From a virus: 35,970 nucleotides of DNA. The position numbers were made by a program, and so were the translations under genes. The notes under the pieces were generated by a model. The model was not told where the DNA came from. It searched no databases and saw nothing but the letters and a program-made list of their open reading frames with translations. Shown here in pieces: positions 30,438 to 35,970 of this stretch. Where the stretch lies: the IMG/VR virus record IMGVR_UViG_3300032560_000068, positions 1 to 35,970 of that record; one strand, given 5' to 3'. Position 1 is the stretch's first letter; the number at the start of each line of letters is the position of its first letter.

Positions 30438-30672
30438 TTATGAAAACAGCAACATGGCTAACTCTAAACACCAGAGACCCCATGAGGTAAACCAACAGAT
30501 TGCCAAGTCTGTGCGTCCACAGTTGCCCCGTGACGGGTCTGTTGGCATGGAAAGATGGACACCTGGCACATTGCCTATGGGCGGGTTTAGGTCAGTCATT
30601 GACTTCTCTGGCACGCCTAGTTACAACACCAAGAAGTCACCTACCTCTGGTGGTGGTGGAAAGGTTTACTGA
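30391..30672 (+). CDS. Small polar phage protein overlapping the membrane gene
   Basis: 93 aa. AAGGAGGT ends 6 bases before ATG 30391, a near-ideal site that supports the real start despite the 47-base overlap with the upstream gene. The product is polar, basic and probably disordered (SNRNKNPMSPKADYEN, QRPHEVNQQIAKSVRPQLP), with a conserved-looking part GMERWTPGTLPMGGFRSV and a glycine run at the end (TSGGGGKVY). No family recognised. Confidence 0.6.
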   Translation: MPSSNRNKNPMSPKADYENSNMANSKHQRPHEVNQQIAKSVRPQLPRDGSVGMERWTPGTLPMGGFRSVIDFSGTPSYNTKKSPTSGGGGKVY

Positions 30673-30673
30673 A

Positions 30674-31024
30674 ATGGCTAATAACATTCCATTCCAACAG
30701 ATGGGCAATACTGTTAAGATGATTGTTAATGGTGCTGCAAACACGCAATCCAATGTGTTTACTATTCAATCTAACAGTCCTTGCCAACAATATTATCTAG
30801 CCAATGCTGATACAAACTCTGCGGTGTATGTACAGATTAACGCCACCAGTAATTTTAACATTGCGTTACCAGACGCTGGTCCGTGTCCAGTCATAGCATT
30901 ACCACCTTATGCGTACAAGGTATTCACAAACATACAAGTAGGACCTGGTGCTAATGTGTACGCAAAAATCATAGGAGATGCTGCCAATGCCACTTGCTAC
31001 ATCACACCTGGAGAGGGGTTCTGA
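30674..31024 (+). CDS. Small beta-rich virion protein, paralogue of 20784-21119
   Basis: 116 aa from ATG 30674, one base after the previous stop. It begins NNIPFQQMGNTVKMIVNGA, then QYYLANADTNSAVYVQINAT, NIALPDAGPCPVIALPPYAY and ends ATCYITPGEGF. The order of strands and the C-terminal YITPG(D/E)G match the protein at 20784, so both likely share a fold and perhaps assemble on the same virion part. It lies next to the lysis genes rather than the fibres, which is unexpected for a fibre-associated protein. Confidence 0.6.
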   Translation: MANNIPFQQMGNTVKMIVNGAANTQSNVFTIQSNSPCQQYYLANADTNSAVYVQINATSNFNIALPDAGPCPVIALPPYAYKVFTNIQVGPGANVYAKIIGDAANATCYITPGEGF

Positions 31025-31578
31025 TTGGACCCAATCACAATATTCGCAGCGTGCAAGGCTGCTCATGCGGGTATTCGAGAGTGTATTGATCTTTACCAGG
31101 ACTTTAAAAAGGACGGTAAAGACGTGTCCGACATTGTGGGTGACATTGGTAAGAACTTAGGTGCATTCTTTACCCACCAGGAATCGTTTAAAGAGGCCGA
31201 GAAAGAAGCAAAGAAGAAGCCTCTAAGCAAAGGTATGTCTATCAACGAGGAGGCCATGAACCGCATCCTACGCCAGCAACAGCTGGAGCAGATGGAGACT
31301 GACCTTAGAGAGATGATCATCTATCAAATAGGTATGCCTGGTCTCTGGAGTAAGTTTGTAGAGATGCGGGAGATTGTCCGCAAAGAGAGAGAGAAAGTAG
31401 AGCGTGAACAAAAAAAGCCCTTGAAGAGGCTGCCAGAAAGAGACGGCAGTTTATCGACAAATGGCAAGTTCGTGGAGCGTTATTGGCTGGCTGTTTATCT
31501 CTCTTGATCGTCTTCTCTGCCCTCATGTATGCTATTCATGTTGACTACGAAAACAGTAAGAATGGAGTTCACAAATGA
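31025..31578 (+). CDS. Coiled-coil membrane-tailed protein made by probable -1 frameshift
   Basis: TTG 31025 opens a 160-aa frame ending at 31507: helical, charged (HAGIRECIDLYQDFKKDGKD, NEEAMNRILRQQQLEQMETD, VEMREIVRKEREKVEREQKK). At 31411-31417 the heptamer A-AAA-AAG, the slippery sequence used by bacterial dnaX, lies in the correct register. Slipping back one base continues as ALEEAARKRRQFIDKW plus a transmembrane helix (ALLAGCLSLLIVFSALMYAI) and ends at TGA 31578, overlapping the holin start ATG 31575 as ATGA. The fused product has 184 aa. The tight overlap with the next gene suggests the -1 frame is the functional one. Alternatives are an assembly error in the A7 run or a true gene break. 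Confidence 0.6.
31411..31417 (+). promoter_or_regulatory. Slippery heptamer A-AAA-AAG for -1 frameshifting
   Basis: The codons CAA-AAA-AAG allow both tRNAs to re-pair after a shift to -1. A 5-bp hairpin CTGCC/GGCAG (31430-31434 with 31445-31449) lies about 12 bases downstream as a possible stimulator, further away than the usual 5-8, so efficiency is uncertain. No strong internal Shine-Dalgarno is seen upstream. Confidence 0.55.
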
Positions 31579-32069
31579 GTTGGATTGAAAGTATTGCACC
31601 CACGATTGCATCTGCCCTGGGCGGTCCACTTGCTGGCCTAGCAGTAGAGGCAGTTTCTAAGGCTATAGGTGTTGACCCTAATCAAGTACAGGACACCATC
31701 AATTCTGGCAAACTGACGGCTGATCAGATTGCAAGTATTCAGGCTGCAGAGGTACAGCTCAAGTTAAAAGCTCAAGAGATGGGCTTGAACTTTGAGGAGT
31801 TGGCTGTACAAGACCGTAAATCAGCCCGTGAGATGCAAACGACTACCAAGTCATGGATACCCCCACTCTTGGCAATTATCATCACTGTGGGCTTTTTTGG
31901 CATCTTGGTGGGCATGATGTCGGGTAAAGTCACCAGCAGTGATGCACTCATGTTGTTGCTGGGTAGTTTAGGTACTGCCTGGACTGGAGTGATTAGTTTC
32001 TATTTTGGCTCATCTGCATCTAGCCAGAACAAAGATGCACTACTTCATCAGAGTACACCCGCAAAATGA
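31575..32069 (+). CDS. Holin (3TM gene-transfer/phage holin type)
   Basis: 164 aa. Residues 1-90 are helical and amphipathic (GPLAGLAVEAVSKAIGV, AAEVQLKLKAQEMGLNF), followed by DRKSAREMQTTTKSWIPP and two long hydrophobic segments LLAIIITVGFFGILVGMM and ALMLLLGSLGTAWTGVISF, with a weak third hydrophobic stretch at the N-terminus. The ending FYFGSSASSQNKDALL is characteristic of this holin family. It would form the lesion that releases the M15 peptidase. It overlaps that gene by 4 bases (ATGA) and is coupled to the frameshifted gene upstream. Confidence 0.8.
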   Translation: MSWIESIAPTIASALGGPLAGLAVEAVSKAIGVDPNQVQDTINSGKLTADQIASIQAAEVQLKLKAQEMGLNFEELAVQDRKSAREMQTTTKSWIPPLLAIIITVGFFGILVGMMSGKVTSSDALMLLLGSLGTAWTGVISFYFGSSASSQNKDALLHQSTPAK

Positions 32070-32497
32070 CCCTCCTAACTGAACACTTTACACTGGAAGA
32101 GTTGACCTACACCGATCACAGGGAGTTATCCAATGATCCTAGCGAATATGAAAAAGCAAATCTTATGCGCCTGGCAGAGTTTCTGGAACTGGTTAAAAGC
32201 ACTCTAGGCGGGAAACCCGTAATGATCAACAGTGCCTACCGCAGTGAGGCCGTGAACAATGCCGTAGGTAGCAAAAACACGTCTCAGCATAGGTTAGGTT
32301 GTGCAGCAGATATTAGAGTGCCTGGTATGACCCCAGATGAAGTGGTCAAAACCATCATTGCGAGTGACTTAAAGTATGACCAAATTATTCGTGAGTTTGA
32401 TCGTTGGACTCATATATCTGTGCCTAATAGTCCTAATGACAAACCTAGACTACAAAAGTTAATTATTGACCGCAACGGAACAAGATTGTATGCCTGA
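32066..32497 (+). CDS. M15-type peptidase endolysin (D-Ala-D-Ala carboxypeptidase-like)
   Basis: 143 aa. The zinc ligands of the M15 family are in place: H75 and D82 in SQHRLGCAADIRV and H116 in RWTHISVP, with the preceding NSAYRSEAVNNAVGS typical of these enzymes. It would cut peptide bonds in peptidoglycan at the end of infection. It has no signal peptide, so it relies on the holin encoded just before it. Overlaps the neighbours on both sides. Confidence 0.9.
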   Translation: MTLLTEHFTLEELTYTDHRELSNDPSEYEKANLMRLAEFLELVKSTLGGKPVMINSAYRSEAVNNAVGSKNTSQHRLGCAADIRVPGMTPDEVVKTIIASDLKYDQIIREFDRWTHISVPNSPNDKPRLQKLIIDRNGTRLYA

Positions 32498-33047
32498 TAA
32501 CTCAGAAGTCTTACAAGCCATGTCGGATACACCACCAATACTGGATACGATTGCTCAACAGCAAGGTGCTGGCTTGTTTGAGGCAGCACAAAAGGAGTAC
32601 CCTTATCTACAAGGTAAGGACATTGCCTACAAGTTCTCTCCACAACAAAACCCAGAATATATGTTGGAGTCGTACAAAGGTGAAGACTTGCCAGAGTGGG
32701 CTAAAGGCAGACAGGCAGCTATAGAGGTGTTTAATCCTAAAACCTCACCTCTGGACATTCTAGGAGATTATGTTAGCCATTATGCGGTAGAGACAGACCC
32801 GCAGCTGCAGCAACTTTATCAACAGTTCCAAGGCCAACTAGACCCAAAATCTATGCAAGAGAGGTATCAATACCATGTTGCTAATTTTGGAGAAAACAGG
32901 CCATATGAGCAGTGGTATCAGATGACAGGGTTGCCAGAGATGTTTAGGGGTTATACCTTTAACCAGTGGGAAAACCCTAAAGAGTTATATACACCAGCTC
33001 AACTACAAACACTAGATACAGTTCGTCAATATTTGGGGATTAAATAA
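32490..33047 (+). CDS. Conserved-type hypothetical protein after the endolysin
   Basis: 185 aa from ATG 32490, which overlaps the endolysin stop by 8 bases; a longer frame from TTG 32466 is less likely. It is aromatic and acidic (AAQKEYPYLQGKDIAYKF, DYVSHYAVETDPQLQQLYQQ, VANFGENRPYEQWYQMTGLP). No membrane segment or catalytic motif is obvious. Position in the lysis block and a globular aromatic composition leave open a second lysis factor or a late virion protein. Confidence 0.6.
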   Translation: MPDNSEVLQAMSDTPPILDTIAQQQGAGLFEAAQKEYPYLQGKDIAYKFSPQQNPEYMLESYKGEDLPEWAKGRQAAIEVFNPKTSPLDILGDYVSHYAVETDPQLQQLYQQFQGQLDPKSMQERYQYHVANFGENRPYEQWYQMTGLPEMFRGYTFNQWENPKELYTPAQLQTLDTVRQYLGIK

Positions 33048-33277
33048 TGGCTAGGAAACAAGGTCCATCATTATCAGTAGGACGAGGAGAAAAACTCCCA
33101 GTGTCCAAAGGGGGAGGGTTGACAGCAAAAGGACGAGCAAAGTACAACAAAGCAACAGGCTCAAAACTAAAAGCACCGCAGAAATCAGGCCCAAGACATA
33201 AATCATTTTGTGCTCGCAGTTCTAGTTGGACGGGAGAAAGAGGGAAGGCTGCCAGAAAAAGATGGGGATGCAGATGA
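33047..33277 (+). CDS. Small basic phage protein of a widespread short family (DUF6321-like)
   Basis: 76 aa, coupled to the previous gene (TAATG). Key features are KGGGLTAKGRAKYNKATGSK, LKAPQKSGPRHKSFCARSS and an end ARKRWGCR with two conserved-looking cysteines. This pattern is very common in phages and resembles the family I know as DUF6321; the name should be confirmed. It may bind nucleic acid. Ends overlapping the next start (ATGA). Confidence 0.7.
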   Translation: MARKQGPSLSVGRGEKLPVSKGGGLTAKGRAKYNKATGSKLKAPQKSGPRHKSFCARSSSWTGERGKAARKRWGCR

Positions 33278-33417
33278 AAACACCAAAAGCAAAACGTGGT
33301 CTTTACTACAACATCAACAAAAGACGCAAGGCTGGCCTACCCGCCAAGAAACCTGGTCAGCCTGGTTACCCTACCAGAAAAGCCTTTAAACAGGCTGCCA
33401 GGACTGCCAAGCGTTAA
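33274..33417 (+). CDS. Small lysine-rich phage protein, 47 aa
   Basis: ATG 33274 overlaps the previous TGA (ATGA). The product is MKTPKAKRGLYYNINKRRK then AGLPAKKPGQPGYPTRKAF and KQAARTAKR, a basic extended protein seen in pairs with the preceding family in many phages. Last gene of the rightward block. Its TAA overlaps the stop of the convergent glycosyltransferase. Positions 1-30 of the window repeat its 3' end. Confidence 0.7.
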   Translation: MKTPKAKRGLYYNINKRRKAGLPAKKPGQPGYPTRKAFKQAARTAKR

Positions 33418-34214
33418 GGTGCTGGTAAGAGTCCACCTTCAAACAAATACGTCCCAAAATGGCCTAATTGCGCCCACGGTGCTGCCCATACCTTCAGACC
33501 AGCCTCTCTAGCCTTCCAGCAGAAGAAGTAGTCCTCAGACAGCAGTCTTTCTGTGCCTGGTTCAATAGCACAGGCAAAGTATTCTGTGATCCACTCTTGC
33601 TGTTCTACGCCTTGTCCTATAAAACCTACGTCATTCTTGTACTTGTTGACTACCTTCTTCATGCGTTCAAAAGTGCGTCTCTTGATCAACATGAACCCTG
33701 TACCGCCATTAAAGATTTCCACAGGCTTGTCCACAGGCACAGTCACTGAACCTTGATAGTCTTTGAGGTTGATCACTAGAGACCCTGTACGGTTCTTCCA
33801 CTGGTCTACGGGTACGCCTTCTGCAGCTGCTTGTGCGACCCCAGCCCAGTTAATCTCCTTCTTAGGGTAAATGCCACAGATGATGTCCTTGTCGGACTTG
33901 ATCATCTTCACAATGTCACCTGGGTGGAACTTGATGTCTGCGTCTATAAACATCAGGTGGGTGTACTGCTTGTTGGTCATGAAAGTATGCGCCAGAGCGT
34001 TCCTACCCCGCTGTATGAGGCTTTCGTTAAACATAGCAGAAAACCCCATGCTGATACCGTTCTGCTGCAGTGCGTGCCCCAGAGTAATTAGGGACTGAGT
34101 GAAGTAACCTGTACACATACCACCATACATAGGGGTGGCTACAAACACGTTGATCTTCTTCTCTTTCTTCTCTGCTTTCACTTCTGTCACTTCTTTTTTC
34201 TTACGAGTTGCCAT
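33414..34214 (-). CDS. Glycosyltransferase-like protein, right copy
   Basis: 266 aa, nearly identical in protein to the copy at 27-827; one K/Q difference after KMI is evident, while many third positions differ. The DxD motif in MFIDADIKFHPGD is intact. Here the gene is preceded by AAAGGAG and overlaps the stop of the accessory gene at 34201-34422 by 14 bases, so its translation is coupled to the inserted array. In the left copy it instead follows the tRNA/RNA element directly. Its regulation therefore differs between the two variants. Confidence 0.8.
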   Translation of the reverse strand: MATRKKKEVTEVKAEKKEKKINVFVATPMYGGMCTGYFTQSLITLGHALQQNGISMGFSAMFNESLIQRGRNALAHTFMTNKQYTHLMFIDADIKFHPGDIVKMIKSDKDIICGIYPKKEINWAGVAQAAAEGVPVDQWKNRTGSLVINLKDYQGSVTVPVDKPVEIFNGGTGFMLIKRRTFERMKKVVNKYKNDVGFIGQGVEQQEWITEYFACAIEPGTERLLSEDYFFCWKAREAGLKVWAAPWAQLGHFGTYLFEGGLLPAP

Positions 34215-34422
34215 GATTTTTCTCCTTTAATTTAGTTTCAAAGTATTTGTACAAAGTCACAAAATGAGCACCTTCAATGTGTGGATCATTACCCCCCCAA
34301 TGCCACGCTTCTAAAAGCTCCTCATCTGTCAATCCTATCCATTCACGTTCTCCAGCTTTATACTGACATCCTTTTTTCTTGGTGTAACCGCAGTCACCCC
34401 CACAGCTTGGGCATGGTTTCAT
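34201..34422 (-). CDS. Array gene 1: small protein with CxxC motif and WIGLT core
   Basis: 73 aa. The N-terminus MKPCPSCGGDCGYTKKKGC has five cysteines arranged as a small zinc knuckle. Then comes the shared core EREWIGLTDEELLEAWHWG and the shared tail YFETKLKEKN. The core and tail recur in the three genes at 34419, 34630 and 34875 with different N-termini, so this is one member of a modular family. It ends overlapping the glycosyltransferase start. Function unknown; a domain-swapping adaptor or decoy is a speculation. Confidence 0.65.
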   Translation of the reverse strand: MKPCPSCGGDCGYTKKKGCQYKAGEREWIGLTDEELLEAWHWGGNDPHIEGAHFVTLYKYFETKLKEKNHGNS

Positions 34423-34640
34423 GTGTTGAGCTTCTTCAGCTTGGCTTCAATGGCTCTGGCAAAAGACTTGGCATCGACCCCATCCCAAGGAATTTCATCG
34501 TCATCTTTCAGTCCTACCCATGTGCGTTTTTTTGCTTCTACCAGTTTGGCAAAAGCTATGAAATTGTCACGTTCTTCTTTTTTAATAACTCCACCAAATG
34601 CTTGGCAAGCCATTTCTATGATTTCGTCTTTAGTAACCAT
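34419..34640 (-). CDS. Array gene 2: small protein with WVGL core
   Basis: 73 aa, coupled to array gene 1 by ATGA. The N-terminal module DEIIEMACQAFGGVIKKEER and FIAFAKLVEAKKR is related to the start of the gene at 35314 (EEIIEMANQA...FARLVAEKER). The core RTWVGLKDDDEIPWDG and the tail FARAIEAKLKKLNT are the common parts. The 22-base DNA run CTTCAGCTTGGC followed by TTCAATGGCT (+ strand, 34434-34455) is repeated exactly at 34648-34669 in the next gene. Confidence 0.65.
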   Translation of the reverse strand: MVTKDEIIEMACQAFGGVIKKEERDNFIAFAKLVEAKKRTWVGLKDDDEIPWDGVDAKSFARAIEAKLKKLNT

Positions 34641-34878
34641 TTTTATCCTTCAGCTTGGCTTCAATGGCTTGACATAGTTCGTATGACATTCCAAATGGCA
34701 ACACCCCGCATTGAATAAGTTCCGCTTGTGTTAATCCAACCCATTCACGCTCAGGCTTTTCCATTTGAACAATCAATGAGGATTCTTTAATCATCTGCCC
34801 CTTGAGCAATCGGTCAACATCATCCTTGTTGAGATACAAGTTGTCGTACCCTGCGTTGAAAGTTCGTGTTAGTCTCAT
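34630..34878 (-). CDS. Array gene 3: small protein with WVGLT core
   Basis: 82 aa, overlapping the following gene by 11 bases. A distinct N-terminal module (LTRTFNAGYDNLYLNKDDVD then RLLKGQMIKESSLIVQME) is fused to the common core PEREWVGLTQAELIQCG and the common tail LCQAIEAKLKDKNGY. Different heads on a shared core-tail suggest that the N-terminal part is exchanged by recombination at the repeated DNA around the core. Confidence 0.65.
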   Translation of the reverse strand: MRLTRTFNAGYDNLYLNKDDVDRLLKGQMIKESSLIVQMEKPEREWVGLTQAELIQCGVLPFGMSYELCQAIEAKLKDKNGY

Positions 34879-35204
34879 GTGTTGCGCTCCTTCAACATGG
34901 CTTCAATGGCTTGAACAAAGTTATAAATGTTAGGCACAGAAAAACCAATAAATTCTTTTTCCAATTCATCTATTTGATTTTCAGTCAGTCCTACCCATGT
35001 GCGTTGTGGTGTGGTGTAAAGAGGAATTCCCGCAGAATAATCAGTTACTTCTTTCCATATACCATCAGTAAACTTTGCAAACTTACCAACAGGCTCATCT
35101 TTTGTTTCTAGTGCTTCTTTGATAATTTCAATAGCCTTCATCCTTTTGTCGTAATCAAAATCAGTCAGAGCTTCTAATGCAAGTTGTAATGTTTCTTTAG
35201 TCAT
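34875..35204 (-). CDS. Array gene 4: longest WVGLT-core protein
   Basis: 109 aa. The N-terminal part KETLQLALEALTDFDYDKRM and KAIEIIKEALETKDEPVGK is an amphipathic helix pair, followed by a strand-rich part ending GIPLYTTPQ, then the core RTWVGLTENQIDELEKEF and the tail FVQAIEAMLKERNT. This head type, leading into LYTxP, is one I associate with many phages of beta-proteobacteria. It is coupled by ATGA to both neighbours. Confidence 0.65.
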   Translation of the reverse strand: MTKETLQLALEALTDFDYDKRMKAIEIIKEALETKDEPVGKFAKFTDGIWKEVTDYSAGIPLYTTPQRTWVGLTENQIDELEKEFIGFSVPNIYNFVQAIEAMLKERNT

Positions 35205-35317
35205 TCTTGTTTCCTTGCTTGAATTGCTTTTTCAACTAAATAAAATACAAAAGAATAAATAATGTTAAACAACATAAGTTGACCCAAGGTAATAGGTTGA
35301 TTTAATATTTCAATCAT
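35201..35317 (-). CDS. 38-residue single-span membrane protein in the array
   Basis: ATG 35317 overlaps the stop of the gene at 35314-35598 and its own stop overlaps the start of the next gene (ATGA at both ends). The product has IEILNQPITLGQLM, then a hydrophobic helix LMLFNIIYSFVFYLV, then KAIQARKQE, whose end resembles the tails AIRARGQE and AIEAKLK of the neighbours. DNA around its 3' end (35202-35231) is repeated with few changes at 35315-35344, pointing to local duplication. Function unknown. Confidence 0.6.
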   Translation of the reverse strand: MIEILNQPITLGQLMLFNIIYSFVFYLVEKAIQARKQE

Positions 35318-35598
35318 TCTTGTCCCCTTGCTCGAATTGCTTTAGATGTTTTCACTAATTGAGTCATTGCGCCTTGAATAAAACACTTTGCAATGTGTTC
35401 ATCATCTTCAAGTTCATTTATGGCTTCTTGGTTTTGCAACATAGTCAAGTCACATAACTTAGCACACGCCTCACGTTCTTTTTCTGCTACCAGTCTGGCA
35501 AACTGTTCTATGCTATCTAGCCACATTAACTCACCCGTAACATAGTCGTAAGGTAACTTTGCTTGATTAGCCATTTCTATGATTTCTTCATCAGTCAT
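35314..35598 (-). CDS. Array gene 6: EIIEMA-type small protein
   Basis: 94 aa from ATG 35598, with AAGAAAGG just upstream; a longer frame from 35628 would begin inside the terminator-like hairpin. The head DEEIIEMANQAKLPYDYVTG and FARLVAEKEREACAKLC is followed by an acidic helix and the tail LVKTSKAIRARGQE. It lacks the WVGLT core but shares the head with array gene 2 and the tail style with the others. Its leader is the covarying RNA element, so the whole array may be controlled by it. Confidence 0.65.
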   Translation of the reverse strand: MTDEEIIEMANQAKLPYDYVTGELMWLDSIEQFARLVAEKEREACAKLCDLTMLQNQEAINELEDDEHIAKCFIQGAMTQLVKTSKAIRARGQE

Positions 35599-35619
35599 GT
35601 TTAACCTTTCTTGGTTAGG

Positions 35620-35651
35620 AAAAGGCATACTGTCAGTTACGGGGGTATGCC
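35620..35651 (-). terminator. Terminator-like hairpin, right copy
   Basis: GGCATAC/GTATGCC (35651-35645 with 35630-35624) followed by TTTT (35623-35620), as in the left copy, but with loop bases changed from TGTGGATTACGGGG to TGTCAGTTACGGGG on the + strand. It sits before array gene 6. Confidence 0.45.
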
Positions 35652-35696
35652 AGCTCCCGTCCTAACTCCCAGGATTGCCCTGGAGTTCGCACTGAC
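35624..35696 (-). ncRNA. Covarying structured RNA element downstream of tRNA-Lys (right copy)
   Basis: Same architecture as 854-926. GTCAGT (35696-35691) pairs with ACTGAC (35637-35632), and the inner hairpin AACTCCAGGG-CAA-TCCTGG(G)AGTT has a G-U in place of one G-C. All sequence changes relative to the left copy preserve pairing on this strand, although the gene downstream is different. The element is therefore conserved for its own function rather than for the neighbouring coding sequence. Confidence 0.7.
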
Positions 35697-35704
35697 TGCT
35701 GTGT

Positions 35705-35780
35705 TGGTGGGACGTGCGGGGATCGAACCCACGACAAACGGATTAAAAGTCCGCTGCTCTACCATCTGAGCTAACGTCCC
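35705..35780 (-). tRNA. tRNA-Lys (anticodon UUU), right copy
   Basis: Identical 76 bases to 935-1010, with CCA encoded and all arms intact. Flanked by the variant RNA element and the variant micro-ORF, so the tRNA itself is the invariant part of the locus. Confidence 0.95.
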
Positions 35781-35839
35781 TCTTGACCGTCTTTGTACCC
35801 TTCCGAGTAGGCTAGAGTCCACAGTTCTTGCAAACTCAT
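35771..35839 (-). CDS. 22-residue micro-ORF, right copy
   Basis: Same peptide as 1001-1069 (MSLQELWTLAYSEGYKDG then QEGR) encoded with four different synonymous codons. ATG 35839, stop TAG inside the tRNA. Its preserved protein sequence with changed DNA is the main evidence that it is translated. Confidence 0.65.
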   Translation of the reverse strand: MSLQELWTLAYSEGYKDGQEGR

Positions 35840-35850
35840 GTTAATGAACC

Positions 35851-35970
35851 TCACGAGATGTCTTCTATTCTCAGCACATATTTGCCCGTCTTCAAAGACT
35901 TTCTCCACCCGTGGACGTGTATCTTGATGTTGGCTTTCCTCACCCATGAGATGGTCTCACTTTCTTGTAT
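35851..35970 (-). CDS. 3' part of the PD-(D/E)XK-like gene (cut by window edge)
   Basis: Corresponds to 1081-1200, encoding the last 39 residues (ending YVLRIEDIS). The rest lies beyond the window and is represented by the complete left copy at 1081-1407. No difference between the two copies is seen in this stretch. Confidence 0.85.
   Translation of the reverse strand: MQESETISWVRKANIKIHVHGWRKSLKTGKYVLRIEDIS

Larger units (their letters stand above)
33388..35970. repeat. Variant second copy of positions 1-1200 (circular closure with strain difference)
   Basis: 33388-34214 corresponds to 1-827 (glycosyltransferase) and 35620-35970 to 850-1200 (RNA element, tRNA, micro-ORF, nuclease-like gene 3' end). 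Scattered substitutions separate the copies. Between them the left copy has about 22 bases (828-849) and the right copy about 1.4 kb of small genes (34215-35619). The simplest reading is a circularly permuted or closed phage genome assembled across two variants. Confidence 0.85.

Noticed and set aside
1-35970. CRISPR array, insertion sequence or toxin-antitoxin pair
   Set aside because: No regularly spaced direct repeats, no transposase-like protein and no recognisable toxin or antitoxin motif were found in reading both strands.

Overview
The window is almost all of a small tailed-phage genome, most likely a podovirus of a Gram-negative, probably freshwater proteobacterial host. The evidence is a complete packaging and virion block (terminase large subunit, portal, scaffold, HK97-type capsid protein, adaptor, P22 gp10-like tail hub, fibres, long internal or ejection-type proteins) with no tape measure, sheath or tail tube. 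A holin and an M15 peptidase complete the lysis functions. Host assignment is inference. I see no integrase, repressor, DNA polymerase, helicase, primase or phage RNA polymerase.

Layout. Positions 1-4970 are read leftward: a glycosyltransferase, a tRNA-Lys(UUU) flanked by a structured RNA and a 22-aa micro-ORF, then a recombination block (PD-(D/E)XK-like protein, small protein with an SSB-type acidic tip, RecT-like annealing protein, YqaJ-type exonuclease) and small unknown genes. A possible structured non-coding stretch lies at 4495-4766. Positions 4971-5545 form a divergent control region: back-to-back sigma70-like promoters, a hairpin-rich rightward leader of about 430 nt, and a strong intrinsic terminator. 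From 5546 rightward everything is on the + strand: small early genes, two glycosyltransferase-like genes, terminase, portal, a set of tiny ORFs with an internal promoter, scaffold, capsid, connector, tail hub, fibres, long low-complexity and coiled-coil proteins, a lysis region with a probable -1 frameshift, and small basic proteins ending at 33417.

The two ends of the window are the same locus. Positions 1-1200 match 33388-35970, so the contig closes into a circle of about 33.4 kb, as expected for headful-packaged or circularly permuted DNA. The two copies are not identical, however. The right-hand copy carries about 1.4 kb inserted between the glycosyltransferase and the tRNA, holding six tiny overlapping genes. 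Three of them share a W(V/I)GLT core and a lysine-rich C-terminal tail, and a fourth has a diverged version. This looks like two co-existing strain variants joined by assembly, and it exposes a hotspot for accessory genes.

Comparing the two copies gives natural-variation evidence. Downstream of the tRNA, all seven substitutions in an RNA element preserve base pairs on the minus-strand transcript (three compensatory pairs plus one G-C to G-U), which supports a real structured RNA. In the 22-aa micro-ORF all four substitutions are synonymous, which supports translation. Other highlights are a dnaX-type A-AAA-AAG frameshift site before the holin, a likely ATT start codon at 22459, and two 10-13 residue basic peptides, each with a strong ribosome-binding site.
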